From Aspidiotus rigidus (Eukaryota; Arthropoda; Insecta; Hemiptera; Diaspididae), in the NCBI GenBank assembly GCA_035079385.1, contig JAVHKY010000012.1, positions 5,794,501 through 5,858,500 on the forward strand: a stretch of DNA of 64,000 nucleotides, in the 5' to 3' direction. How positions within the stretch are numbered: position 1 is the stretch's first letter; each line of letters opens with the position of its first letter. The notes beneath the pieces were generated by a model that was not told where the DNA came from, did not search any database, and worked only from the letters and a program-made list of their open reading frames with translations. This document shows, in pieces, positions 32,764 through 44,479 of the stretch. Position numbers and translations under genes: made by a program.

Positions 32764-34480
32764 CTGTAAAAATTGTTTTACCGTTAATATGTTATACAGT
32801 ACAGGCCTACATTACAGTCTATTAGTTCTACTTCTAGAGTCATTCTACCGACGCATTGGAGTATGAAATTCATTTTACAAAAATTAACTTATGAGAGCAA
32901 TGTATATAGTTAAAACACGGTAGGTACCAATAATACTTACAAGCGCGGAGGCGCCTCAGTTCTGACGAAAGATGAATCGTGAGACTCGTTATTAGACGAT
33001 TACAGCATTATTAAAAATCGTTACCCTCAGCCTTCAACCGGATATATTTCAAAAAAGTCAATGTCAAAGTCGATATCGATTATCCGTAAATCGAAGTGTT
33101 TGATTTCTTCGCGAAGAAGCTGTTATTGTTACATCGACCAATCACAATAAGATTAGTCGTTGACGGAGACTGTGCGCGTGATGGATACATGTCTGATATT
33201 AACAACAGCGATTGAAAGAAGAAGAAAAAAAAAGTAGCAGCAATTGCTTCGATTTAGTTTCTCAGCTTCAGATATTCTCTAGTTGATCAGACTGTTACAA
33301 TAACGAGATCAACTACTGTTTAATGTGGCGTGAAATTTTTAAATTAAATAATGGCTCGTTCCTTCACACCAAAATTTTCGGGTTTTAGTTCGTACCCTAT
33401 TTGTCTATTAGCCTGTTTTATTGGGCTCATAGTTTCGAAGTATTCGATATCTAATCGGGGGGACGCACAGAAACCAGTACCTATCCGGAAGAAGAAGTAG
33501 GCACCAATACTCATCAATATGCGAAGAATCTTCCAAATCGAATTAATTACTTGTAACAATTAGTTCGGTAAGTACGTACTCACACGTGCACGTACCGGGT
33601 ATTTTCCGTATCCGAACTCTAGAATGTAAAGTACCTACACAATACACTTGATAGATGTTTCGTTCACTGGACCACCTAATCTTTATAGGAAACACACCAG
33701 CATATCCACGATTTACTCGGAATGATTAACATTGCCAAAGAAGAGCAAATAAACGACGAGAATAGTTTTTTGGTAATTAATGAACTGTGCGGGTATAGGA
33801 CTGCGAAGAAAAGAAAAAATACCTGTGCACAATTTTCTCCTTGAACTCTACAATCTCGAATCATCGGAAGTGAATTCTTATAAAATACAATCAACTACCC
33901 GAAATCATAATACGTATGAGACTTCACTTATACTCTGAGTGTGTAGAAAGAATTTTTCGTATAACACTCGCCTCGCGTATTTCAACGCAGACTGTCAGGT
34001 CACTTTCGCAATTATATGAAGAAAATTATAACTACATAATCTCATACTTGTGCACCAACAAGGTGGTCCTCTGGGCCCGGTATTAAATCGTTAAGAAAAT
34101 GCGATGATAAAAGGCAAGTAATAACGTCCTTCTTCAATCTGAAAATCCTATTACCAAAACAAATTCCACTATTCTATATTTGAATGCACACTTTGCAAAT
34201 TGGTTGCAACTTATTTTGACAAAGAAAACACGGTCATATCCATGATCTCATCAGAATAATTTACGATCTCACACGTCTCCCTCGTCTATCAACCACTTCC
34301 TCGAATGAACAAGCACATTTCGACGAAATCCTGGAAACCTTTCACATAGTCTATGAGCCATAGTGAAAAGTGGTATAATTTTGCGGGACAAAGCGCCACT
34401 TAGAAAATAGATAGATAGGCTCGTTCTGACCCCCAAAAACAATGATAGATATTTCAGAAGAGTAGCTATTCAACATGGCC
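32764..34480. other. First intron, leader exon and upstream region of the protease
   Basis: 177-bp intron (32,764-32,940), then likely leader and promoter sequence. 33,200-34,450 contains no repeat that I recognise and no convincing exon. Confidence 0.4.
32941..33200 (-). other. Probable 5' non-coding exon and promoter area of the protease gene
   Basis: The coding ATG sits exactly at an acceptor, so a leader exon is needed. A strong minus-strand donor (CTTGTAAGTATT) lies at 32,935-32,944, giving a 177-bp intron. The upper limit is arbitrary: I see no clear TATA box or initiator. Sequence from here to about 34.4 kb looks single-copy and is a likely place for the promoter. Confidence 0.35.
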
Positions 34481-34882
34481 GCCATTTAAAGTTTGGTGGA
34501 ATAGTCAATGTCAAAAAGCTGTACAGGACCGCCGTACGGCCCTCAGAATCTTCAAAAATAATCCTACACTAGGGAACTAAATTTTATCCTGCAGTTACGC
34601 AAAATAAACGCACTAGCTAAAAGAACTTTCAAAACAACACGAAAAGATTCATGGCATTCCTTTACGCAATCTTTCAACCGATCAACCCCTCTCTCTGAAA
34701 TTTGGAGTAAAGCTAAATCTTTAAGGTACAGGATAAACAATCCCAATTTATGCACCCCTTCCCAAGAACAAACGGAAACCTTTTAATCATCAATCAACCC
34801 TGCATATACTCCTTCCTTCGAAGAAGTTATACCACAAAAAGCTATTCCATGTTCTTCTCACTGGTTAGAACAACCATTTCTA

Positions 34883-35790
34883 TTGGACGAACTCATGACT
34901 ACCCTTCACAACAAGAAAAACACAGCACCAGGTCTCGACTGTATTTCGTACGATACGCTGAGGCACCTATCCGTATCTTCTATCGTCGTTCTTTGTAGAA
35001 TTCTAAATGCCTTGTGGACCCAATCGCTGATCCCGGATATTTGGAAGCATTCCAGAATCATTGGGATCCCCAAGAAAAATTCTTCCAAGCTCCGACCTAT
35101 CGCTTTAGCCACCTGTATACGTAAATTAGTCGACAGTGTTCTCAATAAAAGACTAGTTCACTGGCTCGAATCGAATAATATTCTACCATCTAACGTTTAT
35201 GGCTTTCGACCAGGACGAGGGGCTATAGATGTAGTCAGCTTTTTAACGTCAGAAATACACAAGGCCTTCTTGTTCAAAAAACACCTTATTGCAGCATTTT
35301 TAGATATTGAATCAGCTTACCCGAACGTACACATTCCCACTTTAACAAAATTACTATCTCAGATTGGCCTACCAGATCATTTTGTTCAATACGTCAATTT
35401 CTTGTTCATTAATCGTTGTATCTATCATTATCGATTCAAAATTCGTACCTAGGCCTTCCACAAGGATTCCCCTTATCCCCAACACTTTTCAATGTCTACG
35501 CTCTGTTTCTCATACCGAATGTTATCGATGTTAAATCCATTTTCTTCGCTCACGAAAATCTTTCGGTCGCATCCAATCAAACGCAAAGCGCTATTAATCA
35601 AATTGCAACTGAGGCACAAGGACTTAATCTGCCTTTCTCTTCTTCCAAGTCAGCAACAATGGTATTTTCTCTTAAGCCCTATAACTTATCAAATGCTCTT
35701 CTTACTATCTACAATACTCCACTTCCATAAGAATAGAATATCTAGGCATTACTCTCGATCCAAAATTATTATGGAATGAACATATTCCCA
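34883..35790 (+). pseudogene. LINE reverse transcriptase, catalytic motif lost
   Basis: Pieces: APGLDCISYDTLRHL, RIIGIPKKNSSKLRPIAL, NVYGFRPGRGAIDVVSFL, AAFLDIESAYPNV (motif A), GLPQGFPLSPTLFNVYAL (motif B, other frame) and, around 35,548, FFAHE where FADD is expected. Both catalytic Asp of motif C are gone, so the enzyme cannot work. Confidence 0.87.
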
Positions 35791-35831
35791 AGCTCATTTC
35801 AAAAATCGGTCCCTGTATCAATGTCCTAAAG

Positions 35832-37217
35832 ATGCTAGCCTCCACCCGATGGGGGGGAGATCCAAGCACCCTAACACTCCTTTATAACGCAATAATCCGC
35901 TCTAAACTAGACTACGGCTCTTCTCTTTACGGTTCCGCGAGTAAAATTCACTTGAATAAATTAGAAACTCTCCAAAATAAATGCATTCGACTCATAATAG
36001 GCGCTCTAAATTCTACCTCTATTCCAGCCCTTTGTGCTGAAACTGGCATTACTCCCCTTCAATTTCGTCGAAACTATCTCACAGATAGGTTCTTAATTCG
36101 CAGTATTACCAACCAAGACTCAAACCTTACAAACAATATATCATATCTTCTTAACCGCTGGAGATTTGTAGACTGGCGATTACCACTAACATGTAGAAGA
36201 GCTGCCCTTATTTTTCGCTTCCAAAATTTCATCGTGTCAATTCCATCTTATCATCTATCGGCCTTTTCCTTTCAACAACTCTTCGAACGTATTGAAATTC
36301 ACCAACTTCCCAAAACTTCTGGTTCAGATTTTGAAGAACTCTTCCAGTTATACACGCAAGAACATTTTCCTCATCATAAACATATTTTTACTGACGGTTC
36401 TAAAGATCATCAGGAAGTAGGTATGGCCTTTTGGATCCCCTCAACTAAGCTTCATTGCTCTTCATCTCTACCAAACTTCACATCTATTTTTCATGCGGAA
36501 CAGATGACGATATTCCAAGCCCTTTCCTACATAAAGCAAAACTCCCAAACAGGACAGTTTCTCATAATATCTGACTCTCTCTCCGCTGTCCGATCCATTT
36601 CTTCCATCCCTTCACGCGTTAATTCATCCTTAGCCTTATCAATCATCTACTTGATCAATTCTCTCAACCCCATTCAAATCAATTTTCTCTGGATCCCCAG
36701 TCATGCAGAAATATTCAATAACGAAATTGTAAATGTTTTAGCTAAATCAGCCCGCTCATCACCAGTCTCATCAAATCTGCTCCCTATGTCAGAACTATTT
36801 TCTCTTATTCGATGCTCCACGCGAGATGACTGGGCAATATCCGACTCGAAATCCGCTAACAATCTAAAATCTTTTTATTTCCTCGTTCAACCTCTACTTC
36901 CGGCATTCCCTTGGTATAAACTTTTTAACGATATTCCCTGCTCCCTTATAGTTAAACTCAGCCGTCTTCGTTTTGGACACAACCGTCTCCCCACTCACTT
37001 GAAACGTTTAAATCTTTCCGAATCTGATATATATGCCCCCTCCATCCAGACAATCCTTCTAAAGGCGACATCAATCATGTCCAGAAATATCCAATATCAG
37101 ACAAATACTATACTCAGAAGCCATCAATCTACAATTCGTTACCCCACTCAGAGCCACCGACCTCCTATCATAAGAAAACCCTTCAATTTTCTCACAAATT
37201 TTCAAATTTATCTCTGA
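35832..37217 (+). pseudogene. LINE thumb, RNase H and C-terminal region (461 codons open)
   Basis: The longest open frame in the window. SKLDYGSSLYGSAS, NKCIRLIIGALNSTSIPAL and CAETGITPL are the LINE thumb block. RNase H follows: HIFTDGSKDH (Asp), FHAEQMTIFQAL (Glu), LIISDSLSAVRSI (Asp), LWIPSHAEIFNNEIVNVLAKSA, where the final catalytic Asp is replaced by Asn. The tail contains RLRFGHNRLPTHL. RT and RNase H are separated by frameshifts, so this is a relic in spite of its length. Confidence 0.88.
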
Positions 37218-37588
37218 CCTACCTCCTTCCATCAACATTTAAATTCAATTCATTTTTTCCGTTTTTCCTTCGAGGTAAGGCCCAGTAGCCATCCTCTTTC
37301 CAACCCTTTTTTTTTTTTATGATTTACTTTCTTCAAATTCTAAAGAGCGATTAAATCAATCTTTTTTAATACAAGAAATCAAACTCGTCTCCAGTCCTTA
37401 CAACGGATTGCTATGTCGGAGTACTATTGTTTTCACTTTTTTTTTTTTTTTTTACATTTATGCATGTGTGTAATTTTTTTCCCCTATTCTTTTTTTTTGT
37501 TTTGTTTTATATATTTTTTTTTTTTTTTTTGTGTGTTTTCCTTTTATAATTTTTTTTTATGGTTGGATGTAATAAAAAAAAAAAAAAA

Positions 37589-39627
37589 GATAGCGGATTC
37601 AGATTTCACAAAATCTCCTATGTTCTATACCTAAATAAACCAATTTCGATCTTGTTCTTTTTTTTTTTTTTTTTTTTTTTTAGATGAAAGATGAAAGATC
37701 TCGATGAGAACCACAACTTTTGTTCATACATATTTTTGCCTAGTACTTTACTCTGAAGGCGTAAATTCGTCATCTTTCATATTCCAAGCTGCCGCTACTG
37801 TATATTGCAGCTTGCAGCTCATTCATAACTTTTGCGGAGTCCCACTTATGCAATAATTACCCATTTTAAAAAGTTTTTCGTGAATAGTTCAGCTTTCCAT
37901 CGGTGCTTTTGGTTTCAACAATGAATAACTTGGAGTAAAGTTACATAGGATTGAAAAATTTGAAAGCACTACAAACGGCGGATTAATGTTTCACAAAAAC
38001 CCTCATATCTCAAGTCTGGATGAACCAATTTTGATTTTGTTTTTTCAAGTGAAAGATCTTAATAAGAGCTACAAAGTTTGTTCCTACATATTTTTGCCTA
38101 ATTCCTATTCTGAAGGCGCAAATTCTTTATTTTCTTATATTTCAAGTTGCCGCTACTATGTATCGGGGCTCACAACTTTTGTGGAAGGCCTATAATTCAA
38201 TAAATACCTTTTATACAATTTTTTTGTGAATGATTCAGCTTTTCATTGGTACTTTTGTTTTTAATATCGAACGATTAATTATAAGACTCGGAATTAGTAT
38301 TTTCTATCAGAGACTCAATTCATTGAGACCACAGTGATATAAATATGATTCAAATTCAGGATAAAAATCAGAATGATTCTATTCTAACAATCCTTTAAAA
38401 TTCGACTAAATTGTCCTCATACAACTTTCATACAGATTAATTTATGCAGTCGCACCCATTATCGTCCCTCTAGAACGTTATTGATTGAACCCTCTGCTAT
38501 TGATCCAGATTCAATCCCCAGGTCTCTTGAGGCCAGCGTCTCCGAAAAGTTTTCCAATAATTGACAACACAACTCTAATTTCATGGAAAACTCCCATTAT
38601 CAAAATTATGGGTCTGTATACCTCTTGATGATTCCACACAATTTCACACGTAGCAAACAAGGCTCGGTCTAGACTACTACAATTCTTAAGTAAACATGTC
38701 CGCCGAGTTTGAAAAAAATAGTCCAAAAATTCTCCAGCCGCTGGAGCCTTCTGGAAATGACAAATAATCGAGAAAATCCAATTTTTCACCCTGGAGGACC
38801 GTGAGTTTTGGTATTGTGTTTATCAATTAGGTCGATTCTCATATAAACATATCCACCAAGTTCGAAAAAAATAGTCAAAAAATTCTCCAGCGGCTGGAGA
38901 ATTTTTGGACTATTTTTTTCAAACTTGGCGGACATGTTTACTTAACCTAATTGATGAAGGATATATGAAAAATCGCAGTTCTCCAGGTTGAAAAAGTGAA
39001 TTTTCTCACTTCTCTACTATTTTCAGACTGTTCCAGCAACTGGAGAATTTTTCATCTGTTTTACTCAATCTAACGTAGTCCACCTCAGCGGTGGACGTGT
39101 TTATATAAGAATTGACCAAATCGATAAACGAAATACTAAAAATATATTTTTGGTCTATCAACATTCCCATTTCATCTCACGGAGGAGTGCGTATTTTTCA
39201 CCTCGAACATTGACCATTGATTTCTCGCGGTCTATTGCGGTAGCAGTCATAGTTCACCCCGCTATTCATGGAAAAATCACAGAAATTCATTAAATATTGA
39301 TTTTTTTGGGAATGTTGCACCTCACCGAAGACTATGGTACTCATGTATGTTGTAGTAGAGGGTATGGCGCTTCAAATGAATGATTTTCCCCAGTTGCCAC
39401 CCCCCGATTTTTTTTTAAATTTGAGTTTGAAGTTTTGTTATAGCTAGAAGCTAGGGAAAATATGAATGTTTTTTTTTGAAAAAAATATAAGGGATGAACG
39501 TTCACATATACTAAAATGTCCTCAAGTTTTATTGCTGTGCGATCATTATTGGCTGAGATATAGCCATTTGGATTTTAGGCCTAAAAATGGCTCTGCAGAC
39601 CATGTGGGTGAGCGGACGGGTCCAACT
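37589..39627. other. No gene recognised; repeats and a near-perfect palindrome
   Basis: 37,600-38,240 contains two diverged direct units (AGATGAAAGATCT.., TACATATTTTTGCCTA, CTGAAGGCG.AAATTC). 38,844-38,940 is a palindrome centred on CTCCAGCGGCTGGAG, and a third arm lies at 38,690-38,750. Confidence 0.5.
38844..38940. repeat. 97-bp palindrome
   Basis: Left arm TAAACATATCCACCAAGTTC.. pairs with ..AACTTGGCGGACATGTTTA. The centre is TCTCCAGC/GGCTGGAGA. About 45-bp arms with few mismatches and almost no loop. Confidence 0.75.
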
Positions 39628-39735
39628 TTTTGGATTTCGAGTTTTCTCATTGGGGACAACATTTTGACGGACATTTGGAAAATTTCCCGACCAAGGCCAT
39701 CCCCCCCCACCCTTACCCGGCTAGAGCCTTTTTCC
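39628..39735 (+). repeat. Left direct repeat flanking the second Penelope fragment
   Basis: Contains GGATTTCGAGTTTTCTCATT and GGGGACAACATTTTGACGGA, ending at CTTACCCGGCTAGAGCC. A close copy in the same orientation lies at 40,516-40,620. These may be terminal repeats of the element or a duplicated host segment. Confidence 0.6.
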
Positions 39736-39819
39736 AAGTCCCTCTCCTATCATATATGGCTCGAGAGTCGAAATTTTTTCCAAGTCCCCCTCCTATAAAC
39801 GCGAAAAACGAATACTCCG

Positions 39820-40340
39820 AAGGGAGGGTAAACAAATGCAAACCGCAGAAAAATATAAGACAACGAGCGCTTTCGGTTAATGAACCATCTTCAAGCCTGA
39901 AATGAAAGCAACTGACGAACAGAAAAGAAGAGCAAGGTGTTAAGATTGTCCAAACGAGAAATCGCGGTGTGAATCATAAACTAGTTCGATCAGGCCATCT
40001 ACCGGAATATACGAGTTGAGTACAGTGATACCGTCAGTGTTTAGATGACGCATTATCTCTACATGCTCGAGGGCGATGCGCTTACGATAGGAATTCTCCT
40101 TATGGAGGAGCTTTTCGGATCCCTCGCGGAAGCTGTGGCCACTGTTTATTAAATGATCAGCAAAAGCTGATTCCCCTAAGTGTCCCTTCTTCCAAGACTT
40201 CAGGTGCTCAGCTACTCTAACTTTCATTTGGCGGCTGGTCTCACCAATATAAAAGCCTCCACAATCCCCACATTCCAACTTGTAAACACCACTCCTCTCA
40301 TCAACAGGTATGGGGTCCTTCGGTCTCACAAACAACCTCT
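39820..40340 (-). pseudogene. Second Penelope element fragment: GIY-YIG endonuclease
   Basis: 131 codons open on the minus strand. SGVYKLECGDCGGFYIGETSR gives the GVY and YIG strands with the C-x2-C pair; VRVAEHLKSW and ALEHVEIMRHL carry the Arg/His and Glu. LINSGHSF and LNSYIPVDGLIELVY complete the C-terminus. This is a different family from the 30 kb copy. No RT remains upstream. Direct repeats of roughly 110 bp (39,628-39,735 and 40,516-40,620) flank it. Confidence 0.85.
39860..39900 (-). ncRNA. Hammerhead-like relic downstream of the second Penelope fragment
   Basis: On the minus strand: TTGAAGA (CTGANGA core with C3 changed), helix II GGTT/AACC with loop CATT, GAAA, then the palindrome GCGC and TC. 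The same layout as the ribozyme at 31.3 kb, with GCGC for GTAC and the same extra U before helix II. Helix I pairs poorly. Probably dead. Confidence 0.5.
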
Positions 40341-40515
40341 TGACTGTGGTAAGTTTTTAAAACGCGGGTCTGAAGCCAAACGGGCGGAGGGCCCGACCCA
40401 ATTGGAGGGAGAACTTCCCCAAGAAAGGGAGACTGAACCAACGCAAACGGCGGTCACGGATCGTGTCTGGGGGAGGGAGGTGGTGGAATCAAGAAGGCTC
40501 CTCGTAACTTCAATT

Positions 40516-40620
40516 TTTTGGATTTCGAGTTTTCTCATTGGGGACAACATTTTGACGGATATTTGGAAAATTTTCCGACCAAGGCCATTTCCCCCCCCCC
40601 TTACCCGGCTAGAGCCTTTC
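40516..40620 (+). repeat. Right direct repeat flanking the second Penelope fragment
   Basis: Same-orientation copy of 39,628-39,735 with a handful of substitutions. Confidence 0.6.
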
Positions 40621-40844
40621 GACTCTCGAGCCATATATGATAGGAGGAGGACTTTAGGAGGAGGACTTGGAAAAAATTTCGACTCTCGATCTATCATATA
40701 TTCTGGAGATTCGAGAAAAATTTAGACTCTCAAACTATAATATAAATATACTAGGCTTACAGTAGGTCTAGGCCTTCTTTATGCTAGCTTTATCTACGTC
40801 TAGGCTTCCTTGAATTTTTAATATCAAATCCCATTTGACTCATA

Positions 40845-41018
40845 AAACAGGTTCCCTGCGTTCCTCGTTTAACTTCGTTAAGGAAGCCGTCGTTTTTCCA
40901 AGTCCCCCTCCTATCATATATGGGCTGGAGAGTCAAAATTTTTCCAAGTTTTTTGCCGTACGGTGGAAGGCAAATTTCTCAAAAAGCCCCCCATAAAACA
41001 AGTTCCCTGTTAAAATAA
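40845..41018 (-). repeat. Compact complete copy of the 45-bp-repeat element with one unit
   Basis: Reversed orientation: ACTCATAAAACAGGTTCCCT, GTTAAGGAAGCCGTCGTTTT, one TCCAAGTCCCCCTCCTATCA unit, TTTTTTGCCGTACGGTGGAA, then CCCCATAAAACAAGTTCCCT. It shows both ends around a single unit. Confidence 0.7.
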
Positions 41019-41029
41019 CGGATATCAAA

Positions 41030-41380
41030 AAGAGCCTACCCAGTAATACCGACACAGTCAGATCTATCAGAAGAATAAAGTGGAGATGGGCGGGACATGT
41101 GGCGAGGCTGAAGGACGACAGGTGGACAAGCAAAACAATCTTCTGGCACCTGTTGCATTACAAGAGAAAAAGAGGCCGTCAACGTTGGGTGGTACGACGA
41201 CATTAATGGGTTTTCAAGGGAAAAAAACTTTCAAAAAATCGCAGGAAACAGAAAGAAGTGGGGACGACTGCAGGAAACCTTTGCTCTCTATGGGCCGACG
41301 ATCTTTAATTAATCAATAACAATTATGTATTATGTAATACGGTGTATAAAAGATGGTCAATAAAGGTGATTTGATTTGAT
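41030..41380 (+). pseudogene. 3' end of a LINE of another clade
   Basis: RRIKWRWAGHVARLKDDRWT, KRKRGRQRW and FQKIAGNRKKWGRLQETFALYG are the C-terminal block shared by many insect endonuclease-RT LINEs. The sequence ends in repeated TTTGAT at 41,371-41,381, a microsatellite-type LINE tail. Confidence 0.75.
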
Positions 41381-41580
41381 AGGACGAATTGAAGAGGACC
41401 GATCACCGAGAGCAGTAGTGGAGTACACACCTAATGGAAAACGCCCGAAAGGAAGACCAAGAAAAAGGATCTTGGACACTCCCAGATCATCTGCCAAAGG
41501 AAAGACTTCCGTACAATAGCAGACAGGCCACTGGGCCTGTTTCGCTTCATGAAGACGACAACGACGTAGCATCTTATTCG
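41381..41580 (+). pseudogene. LINE C-terminal fragment
   Basis: GRIEEDRSPRAVVEYTPNG followed by KRPKGRPRKRILD matches the same terminal block of a different LINE copy, joined directly to the tail of the previous one. Confidence 0.65.
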
Positions 41581-41589
41581 TGTGTAATC

Positions 41590-43879
41590 ACGTTTTTTTT
41601 GCATACGAGTTGACGATGCACTCACTCATTCCCGCATACTATCTTCAAAAAAAAACTGTACAAGAAGATACGGTAAAACATACCATAATTCTGAGAAGAA
41701 TCGGCAATAATTATGTTATTGATGCATTTCCACGTCAACTAGACCACATTAGACATCATTACATCTCCGTGAGACGAGCAGGAATTCTCTAGGTGCAGGC
41801 TAATTTTGCATTTTACGCACGTATGATAAAAATTAATTTCCGATATTTGAGCACCCAGCTTCTAGTTAAAGACGAAGCAAAAAAAAAAAAAAAAAAAAGG
41901 TGCCAATGCTCCCATTATCGATCTGTAATGTAGTCTAGAAAAATTATCAGAAGTTGGTGAATTCATTGAAGCGTAATTCCTCGAAATCTTCGGGTCTGCA
42001 TCGTCTACGATAACTGGAAGCACATTAATTTACCCTTTAACGCGATCATCTTCTTCGCAAACCACATATTCGCAAGTAATGCTCGACGTTGATGAGCATC
42101 ATCCTCGAGACCAAAGGTGTCACATCCGCTCGATTCCCTTCATTCGCCTTTGCCACACTTCACCTCAATTACAATCAGATGCGTTTTTTGGAAGTTGCTC
42201 ATTTTAGCGTGCTCATTCTGGAGGCGTCTTTTTTTTTTTTTTTTTTTATATCGAAAAAAGATTAATGATCGTATAAGACAGATTTACGTGCACAGTAATT
42301 GGATTAAATGCATTTCGGCGGGTGTATAGCTAGACATAGCTAGCGATAAAGAAAAAAAAAACAAATTAGATGTCCGAAGGATGTCTCATCATTCGTGATG
42401 AAGAACGCTCGCTGAAATGAATTAGCTGACATACGTATAATTCAGAGAGATTGACATGAGAGGGGTACCTGTATAAAAAAAAAAATCGATGCAAGAAGTG
42501 TGTAATTTCCTACATGAATTTCGATAATTCAGCGTGATGGACGTGATTACATGCTACGTAAATTGCGTTAATGAATGAGTTCTGCACACGCACTCGTTAT
42601 ACATCTAGTAATTTTATCGCCACAATGACGTATCACAAACCCATAGCGGGAATGGGCCCGCTCTCATCATTTTCCGAATGATAATCGTCCTGGAAGACTA
42701 ATCATGTTTTAGTGGTTGAACGGTCGCACAGGTCTTTTACCGTAATTGTAAGCTGATACAAAGGCCAAATCGGATCTAATACCATATTTTTCTGAATCGT
42801 AAATAGAAAAATAGTGTGTATATCTTATGATCCAGTTATAAAATAATTACTGGAGGGAACAATATAATACTCGGAGCGTTATTATTATCATTAATCCGGA
42901 CCGAGCGTAAGTGGTCTACTTCAAAAGATTTAACAATCATAACGGTCTATCAACTAATTAACATTGTTTGCACGCAAATTCTTTTTATTTACCCTTTACT
43001 AGGAAACAACGATAATTAAGAAGGTAGTGCGGGAATAAAGTCCAACAGCGACATGTGATTTCCGGTACCTTGGTCAGATAACATTGTTCCCGTTTCATGT
43101 TAGCCCCGGGCGATCTTCTCTCTCTCACTTTTAGAGTAAGTACATAGTCTTGAATTGTAGAATATCATAAAATCTACACAACCCAATGACTCTCAGTATT
43201 TTTGCGCGGTAATCTCAATGTTTCATGAATCCGCAAGCGCGGGTATTCAAATATATTATACGAGTTATTTTTTCCTCGTGTATTTCTTCTTTCTTCGCTA
43301 TATTATTGTGTTGGGTCGTAATACGCTGTAGGTGCAATAGCCGACAAATTGTGTAGAAAATGATACGGCTAATTACGGCACGACAAACGACACGGCCACC
43401 TAAATTGCATTTCTTCTTCGGATTCTCTCTCATTCGCTATAACGCGCGTTTTCCGAGAGTAAAGTGTGTATCTTTTGGTGTGATATATCGTACGGTGACC
43501 CAGAACTGGTTCCATCATTTTACCTACTCTAGGTCACGAATGATTTTTTCCGAAAGTTATGATGACCGTCGATGTACATAGTAGTATCGAAAGAAGAGGA
43601 GAGATACTGTACTCCAGAAAAGAGTTACCTCAGACTGCGAACGGTATTTGACACACTACGTGATTTTATTATAAATAGAGAAATGAGTTTCAAAAATATA
43701 ATATTCCGAGTTCTGTTATATTTTTATGTTTTTACCATTCTTATCCTCGCAAAATCGCTAATAAATTTTATGCACCGTGCTCGCGGTTTGATGGGTTCGC
43801 TTTTTTTTTCTTTAATTATTATTACATCGTAATACTGTTGTAAAAAATCTTTGCGAGTCACCTTCGCCCAAGGTCCTCA
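41590..43879. other. Single-copy-looking DNA without a recognisable gene
   Basis: Homopolymer A and T runs and AT-rich sequence. The open stretch on the plus strand at 43,360-43,580 has mixed codon use but no family match or splice support. Confidence 0.4.
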
Positions 43880-44460
43880 ATTATGAAATATTTGAATCAT
43901 CCACCCTTTCATGGACATCGTCACCGACTTGGCCAACATAATCTACATAAGACAATGAGTCCCCATCCCACAACCGGGCTTTACAGATGTATCCAAAACG
44001 GGCTCCAAAACTGCCTACGCCTTCTCCATCAATGGTGAAGTCTCACACTTTCGTATCAAAAACTTGACTTCTATATATATTCTACTGCACTATCTGCCAT
44101 TTATTCCAGACTTACTCACCTCCCTTCTCTACTTCAACCCGGTAAATATTTCTTCCTCTCTGACTTTCTCTCCTCTCTTCAAGCCATGCAAAACTTCTAC
44201 TCTTCTAAGCCTACCGTTTAGCGTATTCTCATCCTCCTGCATACCCTGACATCTTCTCTGTCTTCAATTGCTTTCCTCTGGATCCCTGGTTGTATCAGAC
44301 TACTGGAATACGACACAAGGGACCGGGCTGCCAAGCTAACTTTGCCTTCCTCCTCAATCATTGATCGCTCCTCCTCTCCGGTCTACGATTCAAAATCTTT
44401 CCATCGCTCCAAATCACCTCATCATGGCACAGCCTTTAGTCCTCTCAACCACACAATAAA
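43880..44460 (+). pseudogene. RNase H fragment of a second I-type LINE
   Basis: Plus-strand pieces: FTDVSKTGSKTAYAFSING, then LPSLLQPGKYFFLSDFLSSL, SIAFLWIPGCIRLLEYDT and RDRAAKL, the order of a LINE RNase H. Frames change at least three times. Neighbouring sequence at 44,480-45,200 is palindromic repeat. Confidence 0.75.
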
Positions 44461-44479
44461 CTTCATTCAGTTAAAAATG

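Larger units (their letters stand above)
34490..37588 (+). mobile_element. 5'-truncated, inactive I-superfamily LINE
   Basis: Starts inside the endonuclease-RT linker (WWNSQCQKAVQDRR), runs through RT, RNase H and a C-terminal domain, and ends in a T-rich 3' part and poly(A) at about 37,572-37,588. The endonuclease is missing. Several frameshifts divide the RT. Just outside the protease gene, upstream of it, in opposite orientation. Confidence 0.85.
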
